19,363 nt of DNA from an uncultured Prevotella sp. GTDB lineage: Bacteria; Bacteroidota; Bacteroidia; Bacteroidales; Bacteroidaceae. Shown here in pieces: positions 1 through 7,855 of this stretch. The stretch covers positions 1 through 19,363 of the forward strand of contig NZ_URNN01000054.1 in NCBI RefSeq assembly GCF_900549175.1, given 5' to 3'. The notes beneath the pieces were generated by a model that saw only the letters and a program-made list of their open reading frames with translations, did not search any database and had not been told where the DNA came from. The stretch's first letter is position 1, and every line of letters starts with the position of its first letter. Position numbers and translations under genes: made by a program.

Positions 1-61
1 ACTTGCATGTGTTAAGCCTGTAGCTAGCGTTCATCCTGAGCCAGGATCAAACTCTACATTG
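1..61 (-). rRNA. rrs: 16S ribosomal RNA, 5' end (partial)
   Basis: Read on the minus strand, these bases contain the universal 16S start AGAGTTTGATCCTGGCTCAG followed by GATGAACGCTAGCTACAGGC and TTAACACATGCAAGT. This version is typical of Bacteroidales such as Prevotella and Bacteroides. The gene runs leftward off the window, so only the first 60 or so bases are present. The exact mature 5' end is placed by analogy with the family and could be off by a few bases. Confidence 0.97.
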
Positions 62-331
62 TAAAATCTTAAATCTTTATCTCAAGTCCCTCAATCGTCC
101 GAAGACGCAAGGGAAAGAAATGTCTGTTCAGGACGCCGTATATTAAAGTTTTCAAAATCACCATATATAAAGGTGACTTGACGGTTCGTTCATATTACCC
201 ATAAGTGCTGTCTCCACAAAGGGGACAGACCCATGCTTCTTGTACTACTACTTATCTGTCTGTCAATATTTCAAAGAACTCTCTCTTTATTTCTTGTTTC
301 GTTTTCGCTTGTCAGGAGTTGAACTCTGAAA
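62..331 (-). other. rRNA operon leader (5' external transcribed region)
   Basis: This is the stretch between the rRNA promoter and the 16S 5' end, and it holds no gene. On the minus strand it contains a boxA-like antitermination sequence, AGTTCTTTGAAATATTGAC (about 262-280), of the form seen in Bacteroidetes rRNA leaders. It also has a hairpin with an 8-bp stem (CTGTCTCC at 208-215 against GGGGACAG at 221-228, one G-T pair). A small TCACC/GGTGA hairpin lies at 158-176. The assignment as leader follows from position. The role of the hairpins (processing or antitermination) is inferred. Confidence 0.75.
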
Positions 332-338
332 GCGGATG

Positions 339-370
339 CAAAGGTAAGCACTTTATCCGTTCCAACCAAA
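339..370 (-). promoter_or_regulatory. rRNA operon promoter, Bacteroidetes type
   Basis: On the minus strand, TTTG (367-370) and TACCTTTG (339-346) are separated by exactly 20 nt. This matches the Bacteroidetes primary sigma consensus, TTTG then 19-21 nt then TAnnTTTG. Transcription would start near 332 and run into the 16S gene. The sequence upstream (371-420) is rich in A and T, as in UP-like elements of rRNA promoters. Confidence 0.82.
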
Positions 371-448
371 CATTTTGAGGGAAAATTTTCATTTTTATCC
401 TAAATTTAAGCAAAAATTGATTTAAATCAAGGCAAAACGGGGATTTTC

Positions 449-628
449 AAACGCAAAGGCGCGGAGGCGCAAAGATTTTTTAGTTTTTCCAGAACACGGA
501 GACACGGAGACACAGAGAATTATTAAAACCTTTGCGTCTTTGCGACCTTTGCGTTTTAAAATATTCTCTGTGTCTCCGTGTCTCTGTGTTCAAAAAAAAA
601 TTCTTTGCGCCTCTGCGCCTTTGCGTTT
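449..628. repeat. Nested palindromic repeat, copy 1
   Basis: An outer pair of 26-nt arms (449-474 and 603-628) and an inner pair of 28-nt arms (493-520 and 563-590) are each inverted repeats with one mismatch. The arms are built from an 8-nt period of the CGCAAAGG or CACGGAGA type. The centre (about 526-558) carries more CTTTGCGTC-type units. The element fills the otherwise gene-free stretch between the rRNA promoter and the end of the beta-barrel gene. Related copies lie at 7751-7844 and 10201-10388. A small open frame across it is only the translation of the repeat. Confidence 0.85.
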
Positions 629-662
629 TTTTAATAATCTCCGTGCCTCTATGTTCCGAAGA

Positions 663-2075
663 TTACCATGTCACGTTCATTCCAAGAACGACACTGGCGT
701 TTGAAGAGAGCGGAATGGCCTCCTTGCTCTGCTTTCCGAGGATATGATCCATGCCCACAAAAAAGTTGTAACCCTTGGGATGTATGTTGAGAACCCACCC
801 CATGCTCGTGGTAAAGCTATTCACGGCAAAGCTCACACCGCCGTCGAGCCAGCCCAGCGGAGCATAGTTGGCACTGAGACGTCCCTCGGTCCATGTATAG
901 GCACCACGTATGCGCGTGCTGCTGAGAGCACCGAACTTAACCTTGCGGTATACCGGCAGAGTATACTCGGCACCGAGATTCACGGTTGCCCCGATACCCG
1001 TGGTGCGTCCGCCCTGGTCACCCTGATCCTGTAGATTGGCGAAATCGGTCAGCTGGTCGGCATAGCGGTCGGCCTTCACATCAAGTTCCTCGCCGCCACG
1101 GTCGGACGTTACAGCCACATCGTGAAAACCATCGAACTCGAAACGGTCTTTCATATTGACGGCCTTCATGTCGTTGGTCCAGCTGATGAAGCCCAAATCG
1201 AGCAGCGAGGCGCTGAAGGTCCAGTCGTCGTTGAGCTTGTAGACACCTCCCAGATCTACGGCCATACCAAAACCTCCGAGTCCGGCTCCGTCTATATCCG
1301 CATCGTTGACATGCTCGTAAGACCCGAGCGACTCGTCTTTATAATCAGACGTCTCCGACTTGTACATGAATCCCTTCATCGACACGTCGGCCGAAGCATT
1401 ACCCGTTATGGTCCACTTTTCAGACGACGACAAATCTGCCTTCATGTTGCGCATCTGCAGGTCGGCACGAGCCACACCAAACAGGAACTTCAGCTTGGCA
1501 CCCAGACGCAGCTTGTCGTTAATCTGGCGCGAGTGTCCCAGGGCAAGCTCCACATACGACTGCGCGTTGACATCTATGTCGCCAATGTCATAACTCTTGT
1601 TTCCCGTGTTCTTTGCAAACTCAAACAACTCATACGGCAAAGACACGCCGAACGATGTTTTCGAGTTCAGCTCGATGGTGTTGTATCCGCCCCACGCCTT
1701 GAATCCGGCCGAGAGAATCGTCAGCCCCACATCGCCAATGATACGGTTGTTGCCCGTGCTCAGTCCCTCGAGTGCGTCGGAAGTCGAAATGTAGGGATTC
1801 ATGAACGTTGTCATCTTTTTTCCGCTCTGCGACGGGAACATCGGGTTTGGCATCACGATGTCCTCATAGCCGAAATTGCCGTGCAGGCTGACGTTGATGT
1901 TTCCGAGTGCCGGTATCGACACATAGCTCTGCTCGTTGGCAAAAGCCGGGTTCATTCCGTGGCGATACTTGTAGTCGCCAGTGAAGTATGCCGAGTTGAG
2001 TGTCTGCGCCGTTGCCGCACCACCCGTCACCGCCATAGCGACGGCCAATATATATTTGTTAAATGATGAGTTCAT
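663..2075 (-). CDS. Outer-membrane beta-barrel protein, DUF5723-like
   Basis: The 470-residue product starts with a signal peptide (about residues 1-23, ending GGAATAQ). The rest is a long beta-rich chain with alternating polar and hydrophobic residues, many Gly and aromatic residues, and a C-terminal Trp (NVTW), which is typical of outer-membrane barrels. An N-terminal stretch reads YRHGMNPAFANE, where NPA recalls the PorP/SprF-like and DUF5723 families of Bacteroidetes. The gene lies 32 bp downstream of the lipoprotein gene 2108-3922 and is presumably in the same operon, so the two may act together at the outer membrane. Its exact function is unknown. The family name is from memory of sequence style and not from a search. 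Confidence 0.75.
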   Translation of the reverse strand: MNSSFNKYILAVAMAVTGGAATAQTLNSAYFTGDYKYRHGMNPAFANEQSYVSIPALGNINVSLHGNFGYEDIVMPNPMFPSQSGKKMTTFMNPYISTSDALEGLSTGNNRIIGDVGLTILSAGFKAWGGYNTIELNSKTSFGVSLPYELFEFAKNTGNKSYDIGDIDVNAQSYVELALGHSRQINDKLRLGAKLKFLFGVARADLQMRNMKADLSSSEKWTITGNASADVSMKGFMYKSETSDYKDESLGSYEHVNDADIDGAGLGGFGMAVDLGGVYKLNDDWTFSASLLDLGFISWTNDMKAVNMKDRFEFDGFHDVAVTSDRGGEELDVKADRYADQLTDFANLQDQGDQGGRTTGIGATVNLGAEYTLPVYRKVKFGALSSTRIRGAYTWTEGRLSANYAPLGWLDGGVSFAVNSFTTSMGWVLNIHPKGYNFFVGMDHILGKQSKEAIPLSSNASVVLGMNVTW

Positions 2076-2107
2076 AAAAATTTCGTCGTTCTATATATAT
2101 TAATGTA

Positions 2108-3922
2108 TTAATCATCTGTGCTCACTATCACCTTGCCCACCAGTTTCACCTTGATGTCACGGGCGATGATGAAATTCTTCTCGGAGTTGAGTCTCACTCC
2201 CTCCACCGGTGCCTGTCCCGGTATCGAGGCATCGCCCTCGAAAGCCACGGCAATGGCATCAAGATCTTTCAGGGCACCGGCCTGCGGCTGAGTCACACGG
2301 ATGACTATGGGGGTCTCTGTAGAGTTTTTGCCGTCGGCGGAAGCGATGATGGTCTCGTCGACATCCACCTTCAGCCTGTCCTCACCGAGTTTCTTGCCGT
2401 CTACTCCCAACGCCTCTGCCTTGACCGTAAGATTGAACGGCACGCGGTTCTCTATAGTTGCCGTCACCTCCACATAGGTGTCCTTGGCCAAATCCAGGTC
2501 TTTTATGTCTTCGTTCAGGTCGTCTATAGTATCATTGTAACAGATGCTTGCATCGCTGCCGAAAGCCAACGGGGCTTCAAAGCCGTACGACGGTTTCACG
2601 GTATAGCTCTTTCCAAGCTCGAAATATCCCAGTTTGCCGTTGTTGGCACGGGCATGTGCCGAGAAGGATATGTGGTCGGGTATAGTGTGCAGTATCTCCG
2701 AGAGTCTGGGCACGGAATATATCTTGTCAAAGCGCTCCTTTTCGGCGTCGGTCATTCTCGCCTCGTCGCGGCAGATGCAGATGCGTGTCTCGGCATCTCC
2801 GCCCTTGTTCTCGCCACGCGGCAGAATCTCCATCTCCGGCACCTCCACCGTTGTAGTGCGTCCGTCTTTCACGGCCGTAAGCGCACCGCTCACAAAGCCG
2901 CCAATCTCCATATCGTTGTAGATGGTGAGGGATATCATGGGGTTGTAAACATCAACCACCACATTCTCACCCATAAGGAAGTCGGGCACGCCAGTGATGT
3001 CTACGTCACCCAGGTTGGGCATGTCTATTTCGGGATTGAAAAAGCCGGTAACGGACTTGACCGCGAAGTCACCGATACTTATGTCACCCGTTATGTTGAA
3101 CGATGCGCTCTGCGAGAATCCTCCGACAATCTTGGCGAAAGACGCGCTCAGCTCTATGTCGCCCTTGAGGGTCATCACCTTTCCGGCTCTTGTCTCCTCG
3201 TACTTCAAGGCGTCGTTGCCGTCAAAGTTCAGCCTCGTCACACGTCCGGTAATGACGATGTTGGCCGATGTGGCCACATTGCTCAGCTCAAGCACCTGCC
3301 CGTTCATGGATCCGGCACTGCCGTCCACGCGCACGCCGTCCAGTTCCATGTATTCGGGGAACGTCACCGTCAGCACGTTCAAAGTCCTTACATAGGTTTT
3401 CATGTCGCGGGAGAACGTCAGGGTAAGGCGGAACGTCTCATCGGCTGCCACAGTGACGAGCTTGTCCAGACCGTCGGGCACATCGCCCTTATAGTTCAGT
3501 ATCTGGATGCTTCCATTGACCGTAACCGGTTTGGGAAGGGTAATCTCGCCGGAAACACCTCCGACCTGCACTTGCGGCACATCGAACACTACCTGACGCG
3601 ACTCGTGTCCGGCATCTGCCAAAGTGGTTATTTCGACCATGGGGTGTGACGGACTTACATCGTCGCCATCGGTGCGGAATACATAGTCTTTTGTAACAGC
3701 GTCAATCTCGATACAGTCGTTACCGTCGAGATCCAACACATCCGACAACAGGATGGTGTCTGTAGAACTCACGGGCAACACCAGCCCGCCATCCGACCCC
3801 ACACCGATGGTGCCGTCCACTTCGTCAAAATTGTAGTCATTGTCCATACAGCCGGTCAACGAAAGTCCGACTGCAACAACTACAGATGAGAGCAACCCTG
3901 CTCTGGAAATAAAAATACTCAT
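2108..3922 (-). CDS. Large surface or periplasmic lipoprotein of unknown function
   Basis: The 604-residue product has a lipoprotein signal: a hydrophobic stretch (about 8-22) followed by the lipobox LTGC with the acylated Cys near residue 25, then DNDYNFDEVDG. Asp just after the Cys is not diagnostic in Bacteroidetes. The mature part is beta-rich, made of repeated strand-turn segments such as ITLPKPVTVNG and DISIGDFAVKSVTG, and ends VIVSTDD. I recognise no catalytic motif. It is the first gene of a two-gene operon with the barrel protein at 663-2075 and is preceded by a good promoter at 3980-4011. A lipoprotein partner or adhesion-type role for the barrel is only an inference. Confidence 0.75.
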   Translation of the reverse strand: MSIFISRAGLLSSVVVAVGLSLTGCMDNDYNFDEVDGTIGVGSDGGLVLPVSSTDTILLSDVLDLDGNDCIEIDAVTKDYVFRTDGDDVSPSHPMVEITTLADAGHESRQVVFDVPQVQVGGVSGEITLPKPVTVNGSIQILNYKGDVPDGLDKLVTVAADETFRLTLTFSRDMKTYVRTLNVLTVTFPEYMELDGVRVDGSAGSMNGQVLELSNVATSANIVITGRVTRLNFDGNDALKYEETRAGKVMTLKGDIELSASFAKIVGGFSQSASFNITGDISIGDFAVKSVTGFFNPEIDMPNLGDVDITGVPDFLMGENVVVDVYNPMISLTIYNDMEIGGFVSGALTAVKDGRTTTVEVPEMEILPRGENKGGDAETRICICRDEARMTDAEKERFDKIYSVPRLSEILHTIPDHISFSAHARANNGKLGYFELGKSYTVKPSYGFEAPLAFGSDASICYNDTIDDLNEDIKDLDLAKDTYVEVTATIENRVPFNLTVKAEALGVDGKKLGEDRLKVDVDETIIASADGKNSTETPIVIRVTQPQAGALKDLDAIAVAFEGDASIPGQAPVEGVRLNSEKNFIIARDIKVKLVGKVIVSTDD

Positions 3923-3979
3923 ACGTCTGAAAATATGTGTTATTTAAACTATTTTACCACATTATACTACTTAAGGATG

Positions 3980-4011
3980 CAAAAATAAAATAAAAAGTTA
4001 AAACCTGCAAA
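3980..4011 (-). promoter_or_regulatory. Promoter of the lipoprotein/beta-barrel operon
   Basis: On the minus strand, TTTG (4008-4011) and TATTTTTG (3980-3987) are separated by 20 nt, a full match to the Bacteroidetes consensus. The start codon at 3922 lies about 50 nt downstream of the expected transcription start. Confidence 0.7.
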
Positions 4012-4050
4012 CATTTCATGGTTTATTTTTTTATCAGCCCCCTAAAATTC

Positions 4051-4135
4051 GGCCCCCTATAATTCCCCAAAGGGGGATATTGAGTTGATGTTTCTGCAAC
4101 TCGGCATCCCCCCATTTGGGGGATTATAGGGGGCT
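4051..4135. repeat. C/G-rich palindromic repeat, intergenic copy
   Basis: Left arm (about 4051-4079) and right arm (about 4106-4134) are imperfect inverted repeats. They read GGCCCCCTATAATTCCCC then AAAGGGGGAT, and ATCCCCCC then TTTGGGGGATTATAGGGG. Each arm also has its own small C-run/G-run hairpin. An extra half unit, AGCCCCCTAAAATTC, precedes it at 4036-4050. It sits between two divergent promoters, and the same style of sequence recurs inside korB (11397-11438) and the dus gene (14450-14482). Apart from this and the promoters I see nothing else in 3923-4266. Confidence 0.75.
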
Positions 4136-4214
4136 ATCTTCAAATCGGCCAAGTTTCATCCAAAGAAAGACTTAATTCTTTATTCTACAGGTGCACAATC
4201 CGGTGTTTTTTATG

Positions 4215-4222
4215 TATTTTTG
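4215..4222 (+). promoter_or_regulatory. Probable -7 box of the upp promoter
   Basis: TATTTTTG fits the TAnnTTTG consensus and lies 44 nt upstream of the upp start codon. I do not see a clear TTTG at the expected -33 distance, so the promoter is only half supported. Confidence 0.4.
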
Positions 4223-4266
4223 CAGAATAAACAAAAACAGAAATATAAAACAAAACCTGAAACAAT

Positions 4267-4926
4267 ATGAAAATAGTAAATTTCAGCGAGACCGACTCCG
4301 TCATAAACAAGTATCTGGCGGAAATACGCGATGTGGACTATCAGCAGAACCGCCTGCTCTTCCGCAACAACATAACACGCATAGGCGAGATGATGGCCTA
4401 CGAAATGAGCAAGACACTCACCTACGAAGAGCGCGAGGTAACCACACCGCTGGGCACCGCCCGCGTGCGCCTGCCGCAAGACAAGATAGTGCTGAGCACC
4501 ATCTTCCGCGCCGGACTGCCACTGCACGCAGGATTCCTCAACGTGTTCGACCATGCCGACAATGGCTTTGTGAGCGCCTACCGCAAATATACCGACGAGG
4601 CACACACCGAGGTGGGCATAGAGGTGGAGTATCTGGCCACGCCCTGTCTCGACGGCAAGACACTCATCATAGCCGACCCCATGCTGGCCACGGGCGGCTC
4701 GATAGAGATGGGCTACCGCGCCTTCCTGACCAAGGGCATGCCGCGGCGTGTGGACATAGCCTGCGTCATGGCCACACCCGAAGGCATAGAGCACGTGAAG
4801 AAGACCATGCCCGACGACATCACCACCGTGTGGTGCGCCGCCATCGACGAACGCCTCAACGAGCACAAATACATCATACCCGGTCTGGGCGACGCCGGCG
4901 ACCTGTGTTTCGGAGAGAAACTGTAA
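4267..4926 (+). CDS. upp: Uracil phosphoribosyltransferase
   Basis: The enzyme converts uracil and PRPP to UMP in the cytoplasm (pyrimidine salvage). At 219 residues it has the normal family length. The PRPP-binding loop is IIADPMLATGGS (about 134-145). The uracil-binding C-terminal motif is YIIPGLGDAGDLCFG (about 202-216). RAGLPLHAGFL (81-91) is the conserved segment corresponding to RAGLGM in other members. The ATG at 4267 is preceded by an AT-rich leader and no strong Shine-Dalgarno, as is usual in Bacteroidetes. The glycoside hydrolase follows 80 bp downstream on the same strand with no obvious promoter between, so read-through is possible although the functions are unrelated. Confidence 0.95.
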   Translation: MKIVNFSETDSVINKYLAEIRDVDYQQNRLLFRNNITRIGEMMAYEMSKTLTYEEREVTTPLGTARVRLPQDKIVLSTIFRAGLPLHAGFLNVFDHADNGFVSAYRKYTDEAHTEVGIEVEYLATPCLDGKTLIIADPMLATGGSIEMGYRAFLTKGMPRRVDIACVMATPEGIEHVKKTMPDDITTVWCAAIDERLNEHKYIIPGLGDAGDLCFGEKL

Positions 4927-4936
4927 CAGAAGCCTT

Positions 4937-5000
4937 TAACTCCTAAGCGGCGCAGCCGTGATAACTCCTCTAACTCCTTAAAAAAACTCCTTTAACTCCT
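4937..5000 (+). repeat. Short direct repeats (AACTCCT) upstream of the glycoside hydrolase
   Basis: The octamer TAACTCCT occurs at 4937-4944, 4962-4969, 4971-4978 and 4993-5000, with a fifth partial copy (AACTCCT) at 4985-4991. These irregularly spaced copies fill most of the 80-bp gap between upp and the hydrolase. No TAnnTTTG promoter is visible in this gap. Confidence 0.6.
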
Positions 5001-5006
5001 AAAAAA

Positions 5007-7730
5007 ATGAAACATTTACTATTAACTGCACTTCTTACCGCCCCGTTCTACGGCGGACAACATTCCGGCAACGGCGCATGCGCACAACAGCGCATGCCCC
5101 ACGCATCGATGATGATGCGGGGAGGAGCCTACAACGCCACTCCCGTGCCCTTCAGAACCGACACCGACATAAGCCTTTGCACGGTGCCCGAAGCCCCGAT
5201 ACTGTGGGGCATGGACACGGCATGGGACAGCGAAGACAACGTAACCCGCGGCACCAACTACATAGGCACCGACGTGATGCGCACGGGACGCGTGTCGTTC
5301 CAGCCCAGTGACCTCGTCGACGCCGACGGCAACCTGTCGGCAAAGCAGCAGACGGCCCTGCTGTCGCGGCTCAACCACATCAGGATAAGCGGCGTGCGCG
5401 ACGTCATACTGAACTGCGACCACGAGGCACTAAACTCATCCAACTACTACGGCAAACCGGAAGAGTGGTACAAGGTGATAAAGGCCAGCGTGAAGTATAT
5501 CAAGGCCAAGGGATTCAACGTGGTTACGATATCGCCCTTCAACGAACCCGACTACACGGCATGGGGAGAGGGAACAAAAGCGCATTTCCGCGCCATAGCC
5601 AAGCTGATAAGCGAAGACGCCGACCTGCAGGGCATAAGGATTTCGGCCGGCAACACCCTCAACTGCGACAAGGCCCTGGAGTGGTACAACTACATGAAAC
5701 CCTACGTGACGGAGGGCAACACCCACCAGCTGGCGGGCAGTTTCGACACCTACGCCGCCTTCTGGCAGCAGGTGCGCGCCGACGGCAACCATGCCACAGC
5801 CGACGAGCTGCACAACGTGGGCGAAGCCTTCATAGGCGCACACTACGGCATGCAGACGGGCGTGTGGTGGGGATGGGACGGCGCCGCACGCGGAGAATAC
5901 TGCAGGGCGGCGTTCACCGGCAAGGAGATAGCATACGCCGAAAACCGCAGCGCATGGACGGCAGCCACCGTCTACAAACGCGCGGACGGACGCCTGGATG
6001 CCTTCATAGGCTCGTCGGAACGGCAGGCCAACACCTCGTCGTTCGACTTCACGGCCACCGACCGGCCGGTGTATTTCGACGGTTACGGCCCCGTGTACAG
6101 CCACACCATGACCATACCCGGAGGTACGGGCTACCAGAACGGGCAGACCAACGCCGAACGCCTGATACAGATAAACCGTGGCGGCGACGTGCCCCTGGAC
6201 TGTCTCACGGGCGGCAAGTTCGTGATAATGAACAGGAACTCGGGCAAGTGTCTCGGATTCTACAACGGCGCGCAGGGTGAGGCCCTGAACATCACGCAGA
6301 TGCCGTACAGCTCGACGAAGGCCGCCACCCACCAGCAGTGGACGGTGGAGCCGGTGGCGGAAAGAGTGGGCGGCGACTACAGCTACTTCCTATTGCGCAA
6401 CGTACGCAACAACAAGCAGGTGATGGACGTGAAAGACTGGAGCACGGCGGCCGGCGGCGAGATAATAGGCTACTCGGGAGACGGCGGCAGCAACGAACAG
6501 TGGTTTGCCGAATACGCCGGCGAGGGCAACTGGTACCTGCGCTCGCGCCACAGCGGACTGTATCTCGAGATAAGAGGCTCGTCGACCAACAGAAACGCCT
6601 ATCTGCAGCAGGCCGTCTTCACAGGAGAAGCCAACCAGCAGTGGCGCTTCATGCCCGTAACGGCAAAACTGGAGCTTGACGCCCCCACGGCACCGAAGAA
6701 CCTGAAGGCCACGCCGCTGTCGGCATCGGTAAGACTGGAGTGGGACGCCAACGGCGAGAGCGACATCGAGGCTTACTGCGTGCTGCGCGCCAAGGCCGGA
6801 ACAACACCCGACGACAACGACTCGTGGGACATGATAGGCCGCATGGTTACGGGCACGGAGTTTGTAGACAACAGTGCCGAGGCCGGTGTGGAGTATACAT
6901 ACAGGCTGAAAGCCGTGGACAAGAGCCGCAACATCTCGGAGGCTTCAGAGACCGTGACCGCCGGCTACGGCACCGGCGGCAAGACAGCCGCCCTCGTGGC
7001 ACGCTATGGCTTCGACGGGACGACGGAGGACATGACGGAAAATGTGTTTGACGCCGCCATGGAAGGCACGGCCGCATACAGCACCATTGAAGAGCCGGTG
7101 AAAGCTGGATGCGCCCTACTTGCCGGCAACGCATATCTCATGCTGCCGCCGGCCGCCACCCACCACCGCGACATGACCGTGAGCGCGTGGGTGAACGTGA
7201 CGGGCACAAAGGCATGGCAGCGCATCTTCGACTTCGGCAACGGCACGGAGCAATACTTCTTCCTCACGCCCAACAACGGTTCGACCATGAGCGTGGTGAT
7301 GAAGAACGGGGGCGACGAGCAACGGCTCACAGCCACAGCATTGCAGGACGGATGGCACCACGTGGCCGTAACGCTGTCTGCAGACGCAGTGACACTGTAC
7401 GTAGACGGCGAACAGGCCGCCACAACTGCCGACATCACGATACGTACCGCCGACTTCATGCCCGTGCGCTGCTACATCGGCCGCAGCCAGTTTGCCGCCG
7501 ACCCGCTGCTGACGGGAGGACTGGCCGACTTCCGCATATACAACGCCGCCCTTACGGCCACAGACATAAAGACTGTAATGGACGGGGGTGATGTCGACGC
7601 CATACACTCTGCAACAACAGACGGCACCTCTGCACGCCAGGGACGCACATACACCATCGGCGGCAGGATTGCAAACGGCAAGCATGCCAAAGGTATATAT
7701 ATAAGAAACGGGAAAAAGGTGGTGGAATAA
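5007..7730 (+). CDS. Secreted modular glycoside hydrolase (clan GH-A-like) with ricin-type lectin, Fn3 and LamG domains
   Basis: The product has 907 residues. A short signal peptide lies at about 1-27. The catalytic part, about 60-390, resembles a (beta/alpha)8 glycosidase: VVTISPFNEPDY places the likely acid/base at Glu180 in the NEP motif, and HNVGEAFIGAHYG offers Glu273 as a candidate nucleophile, as in clan GH-A (for example GH30-like enzymes). Residues about 402-550 are a ricin-type beta-trefoil with three Q-W repeats (QQW 443-445, QW 498-499, QQW 544-546). Residues about 558-653 are Fn3 and 660-855 a LamG-like fold. The tail KGIYIRNGKKVVE is the conserved C-terminus of many Prevotella secreted proteins. 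It probably cleaves a polysaccharide or glycan side chain at the cell surface or in the periplasm. The substrate cannot be told. No SusC/SusD pair is in the window. Confidence 0.82.
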   Translation: MKHLLLTALLTAPFYGGQHSGNGACAQQRMPHASMMMRGGAYNATPVPFRTDTDISLCTVPEAPILWGMDTAWDSEDNVTRGTNYIGTDVMRTGRVSFQPSDLVDADGNLSAKQQTALLSRLNHIRISGVRDVILNCDHEALNSSNYYGKPEEWYKVIKASVKYIKAKGFNVVTISPFNEPDYTAWGEGTKAHFRAIAKLISEDADLQGIRISAGNTLNCDKALEWYNYMKPYVTEGNTHQLAGSFDTYAAFWQQVRADGNHATADELHNVGEAFIGAHYGMQTGVWWGWDGAARGEYCRAAFTGKEIAYAENRSAWTAATVYKRADGRLDAFIGSSERQANTSSFDFTATDRPVYFDGYGPVYSHTMTIPGGTGYQNGQTNAERLIQINRGGDVPLDCLTGGKFVIMNRNSGKCLGFYNGAQGEALNITQMPYSSTKAATHQQWTVEPVAERVGGDYSYFLLRNVRNNKQVMDVKDWSTAAGGEIIGYSGDGGSNEQWFAEYAGEGNWYLRSRHSGLYLEIRGSSTNRNAYLQQAVFTGEANQQWRFMPVTAKLELDAPTAPKNLKATPLSASVRLEWDANGESDIEAYCVLRAKAGTTPDDNDSWDMIGRMVTGTEFVDNSAEAGVEYTYRLKAVDKSRNISEASETVTAGYGTGGKTAALVARYGFDGTTEDMTENVFDAAMEGTAAYSTIEEPVKAGCALLAGNAYLMLPPAATHHRDMTVSAWVNVTGTKAWQRIFDFGNGTEQYFFLTPNNGSTMSVVMKNGGDEQRLTATALQDGWHHVAVTLSADAVTLYVDGEQAATTADITIRTADFMPVRCYIGRSQFAADPLLTGGLADFRIYNAALTATDIKTVMDGGDVDAIHSATTDGTSARQGRTYTIGGRIANGKHAKGIYIRNGKKVVE

Positions 7731-7750
7731 ACATATGTAAACAGAACAAT

Positions 7751-7844
7751 AAACGCAAAGACGCGGAGACGCAGAGTTGTCAACCTCTGTTTCTCCGCGT
7801 CTCTTCTGTATAAAAAGACTTTGCGTCTTAGCGTCTTTGCGTTT
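7751..7844. repeat. Nested palindromic repeat, copy 2
   Basis: This is a shorter relative of the elements at 449-628 and 10201-10388. Outer arms at 7751-7776 and 7819-7844 are inverted repeats of the AAACGCAAAGACGC type with three mismatches. The inner part is the hairpin annotated separately as a terminator candidate. It lies between two convergent genes. Confidence 0.75.
7759..7802. terminator. Strong hairpin between convergent genes, possible bidirectional terminator
   Basis: The perfect 11-bp stem pairs AGACGCGGAGA (7759-7769) with TCTCCGCGTCT (7792-7802). It continues inward as CAGAGTTG (7772-7779) against CAACCTCTG (7781-7789) with a one-base bulge. It sits 28 bases after the hydrolase stop and 53 bases after the flotillin stop on the other strand. 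No long U-tract follows on either side, so terminator activity is inferred from position and stem strength. Confidence 0.5.
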
Positions 7845-7855
7845 AAAAGACCTTA

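Noticed and set aside
449..628. Possible MITE of the RAYT element
   Set aside because: The nested palindrome arms (AAACGCAAAGG) do not resemble the RAYT ends (GTAGGGACA), so the transposase in this window is not its obvious mobiliser.
532..747. Small plus-strand open frame of 71 codons
   Set aside because: It is the translation of the nested palindromic repeat and the end of the beta-barrel gene on the other strand. The peptide is composed of repeat-derived LCVLKYSLCLRVSVF-type residues.
1791..1810. GTAGGGATTC, resembling the start of the RAYT end
   Set aside because: It lacks the following palindrome and lies in the beta-barrel coding sequence. Chance match.
1122..2066. Long plus-strand frame of 314 codons opposite the beta-barrel gene
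   Set aside because: The minus-strand protein has a signal peptide and barrel features. The plus-strand translation is rich in Arg, His and Val with no domain, as expected for an antisense shadow in GC-rich DNA.
2654..3649. Plus-strand frame of 331 codons opposite the lipoprotein gene
   Set aside because: Antisense shadow. The lipoprotein has a lipobox, a matching promoter and beta-strand structure.
4191..4946. Alternative plus-strand frame overlapping upp
   Set aside because: Arg/His-rich out-of-frame reading. The upp frame has both substrate-binding motifs.
5436..6332. Minus-strand frame of 298 codons opposite the glycosidase
   Set aside because: Antisense shadow of a gene with clear catalytic and lectin motifs. 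No start context or family features.
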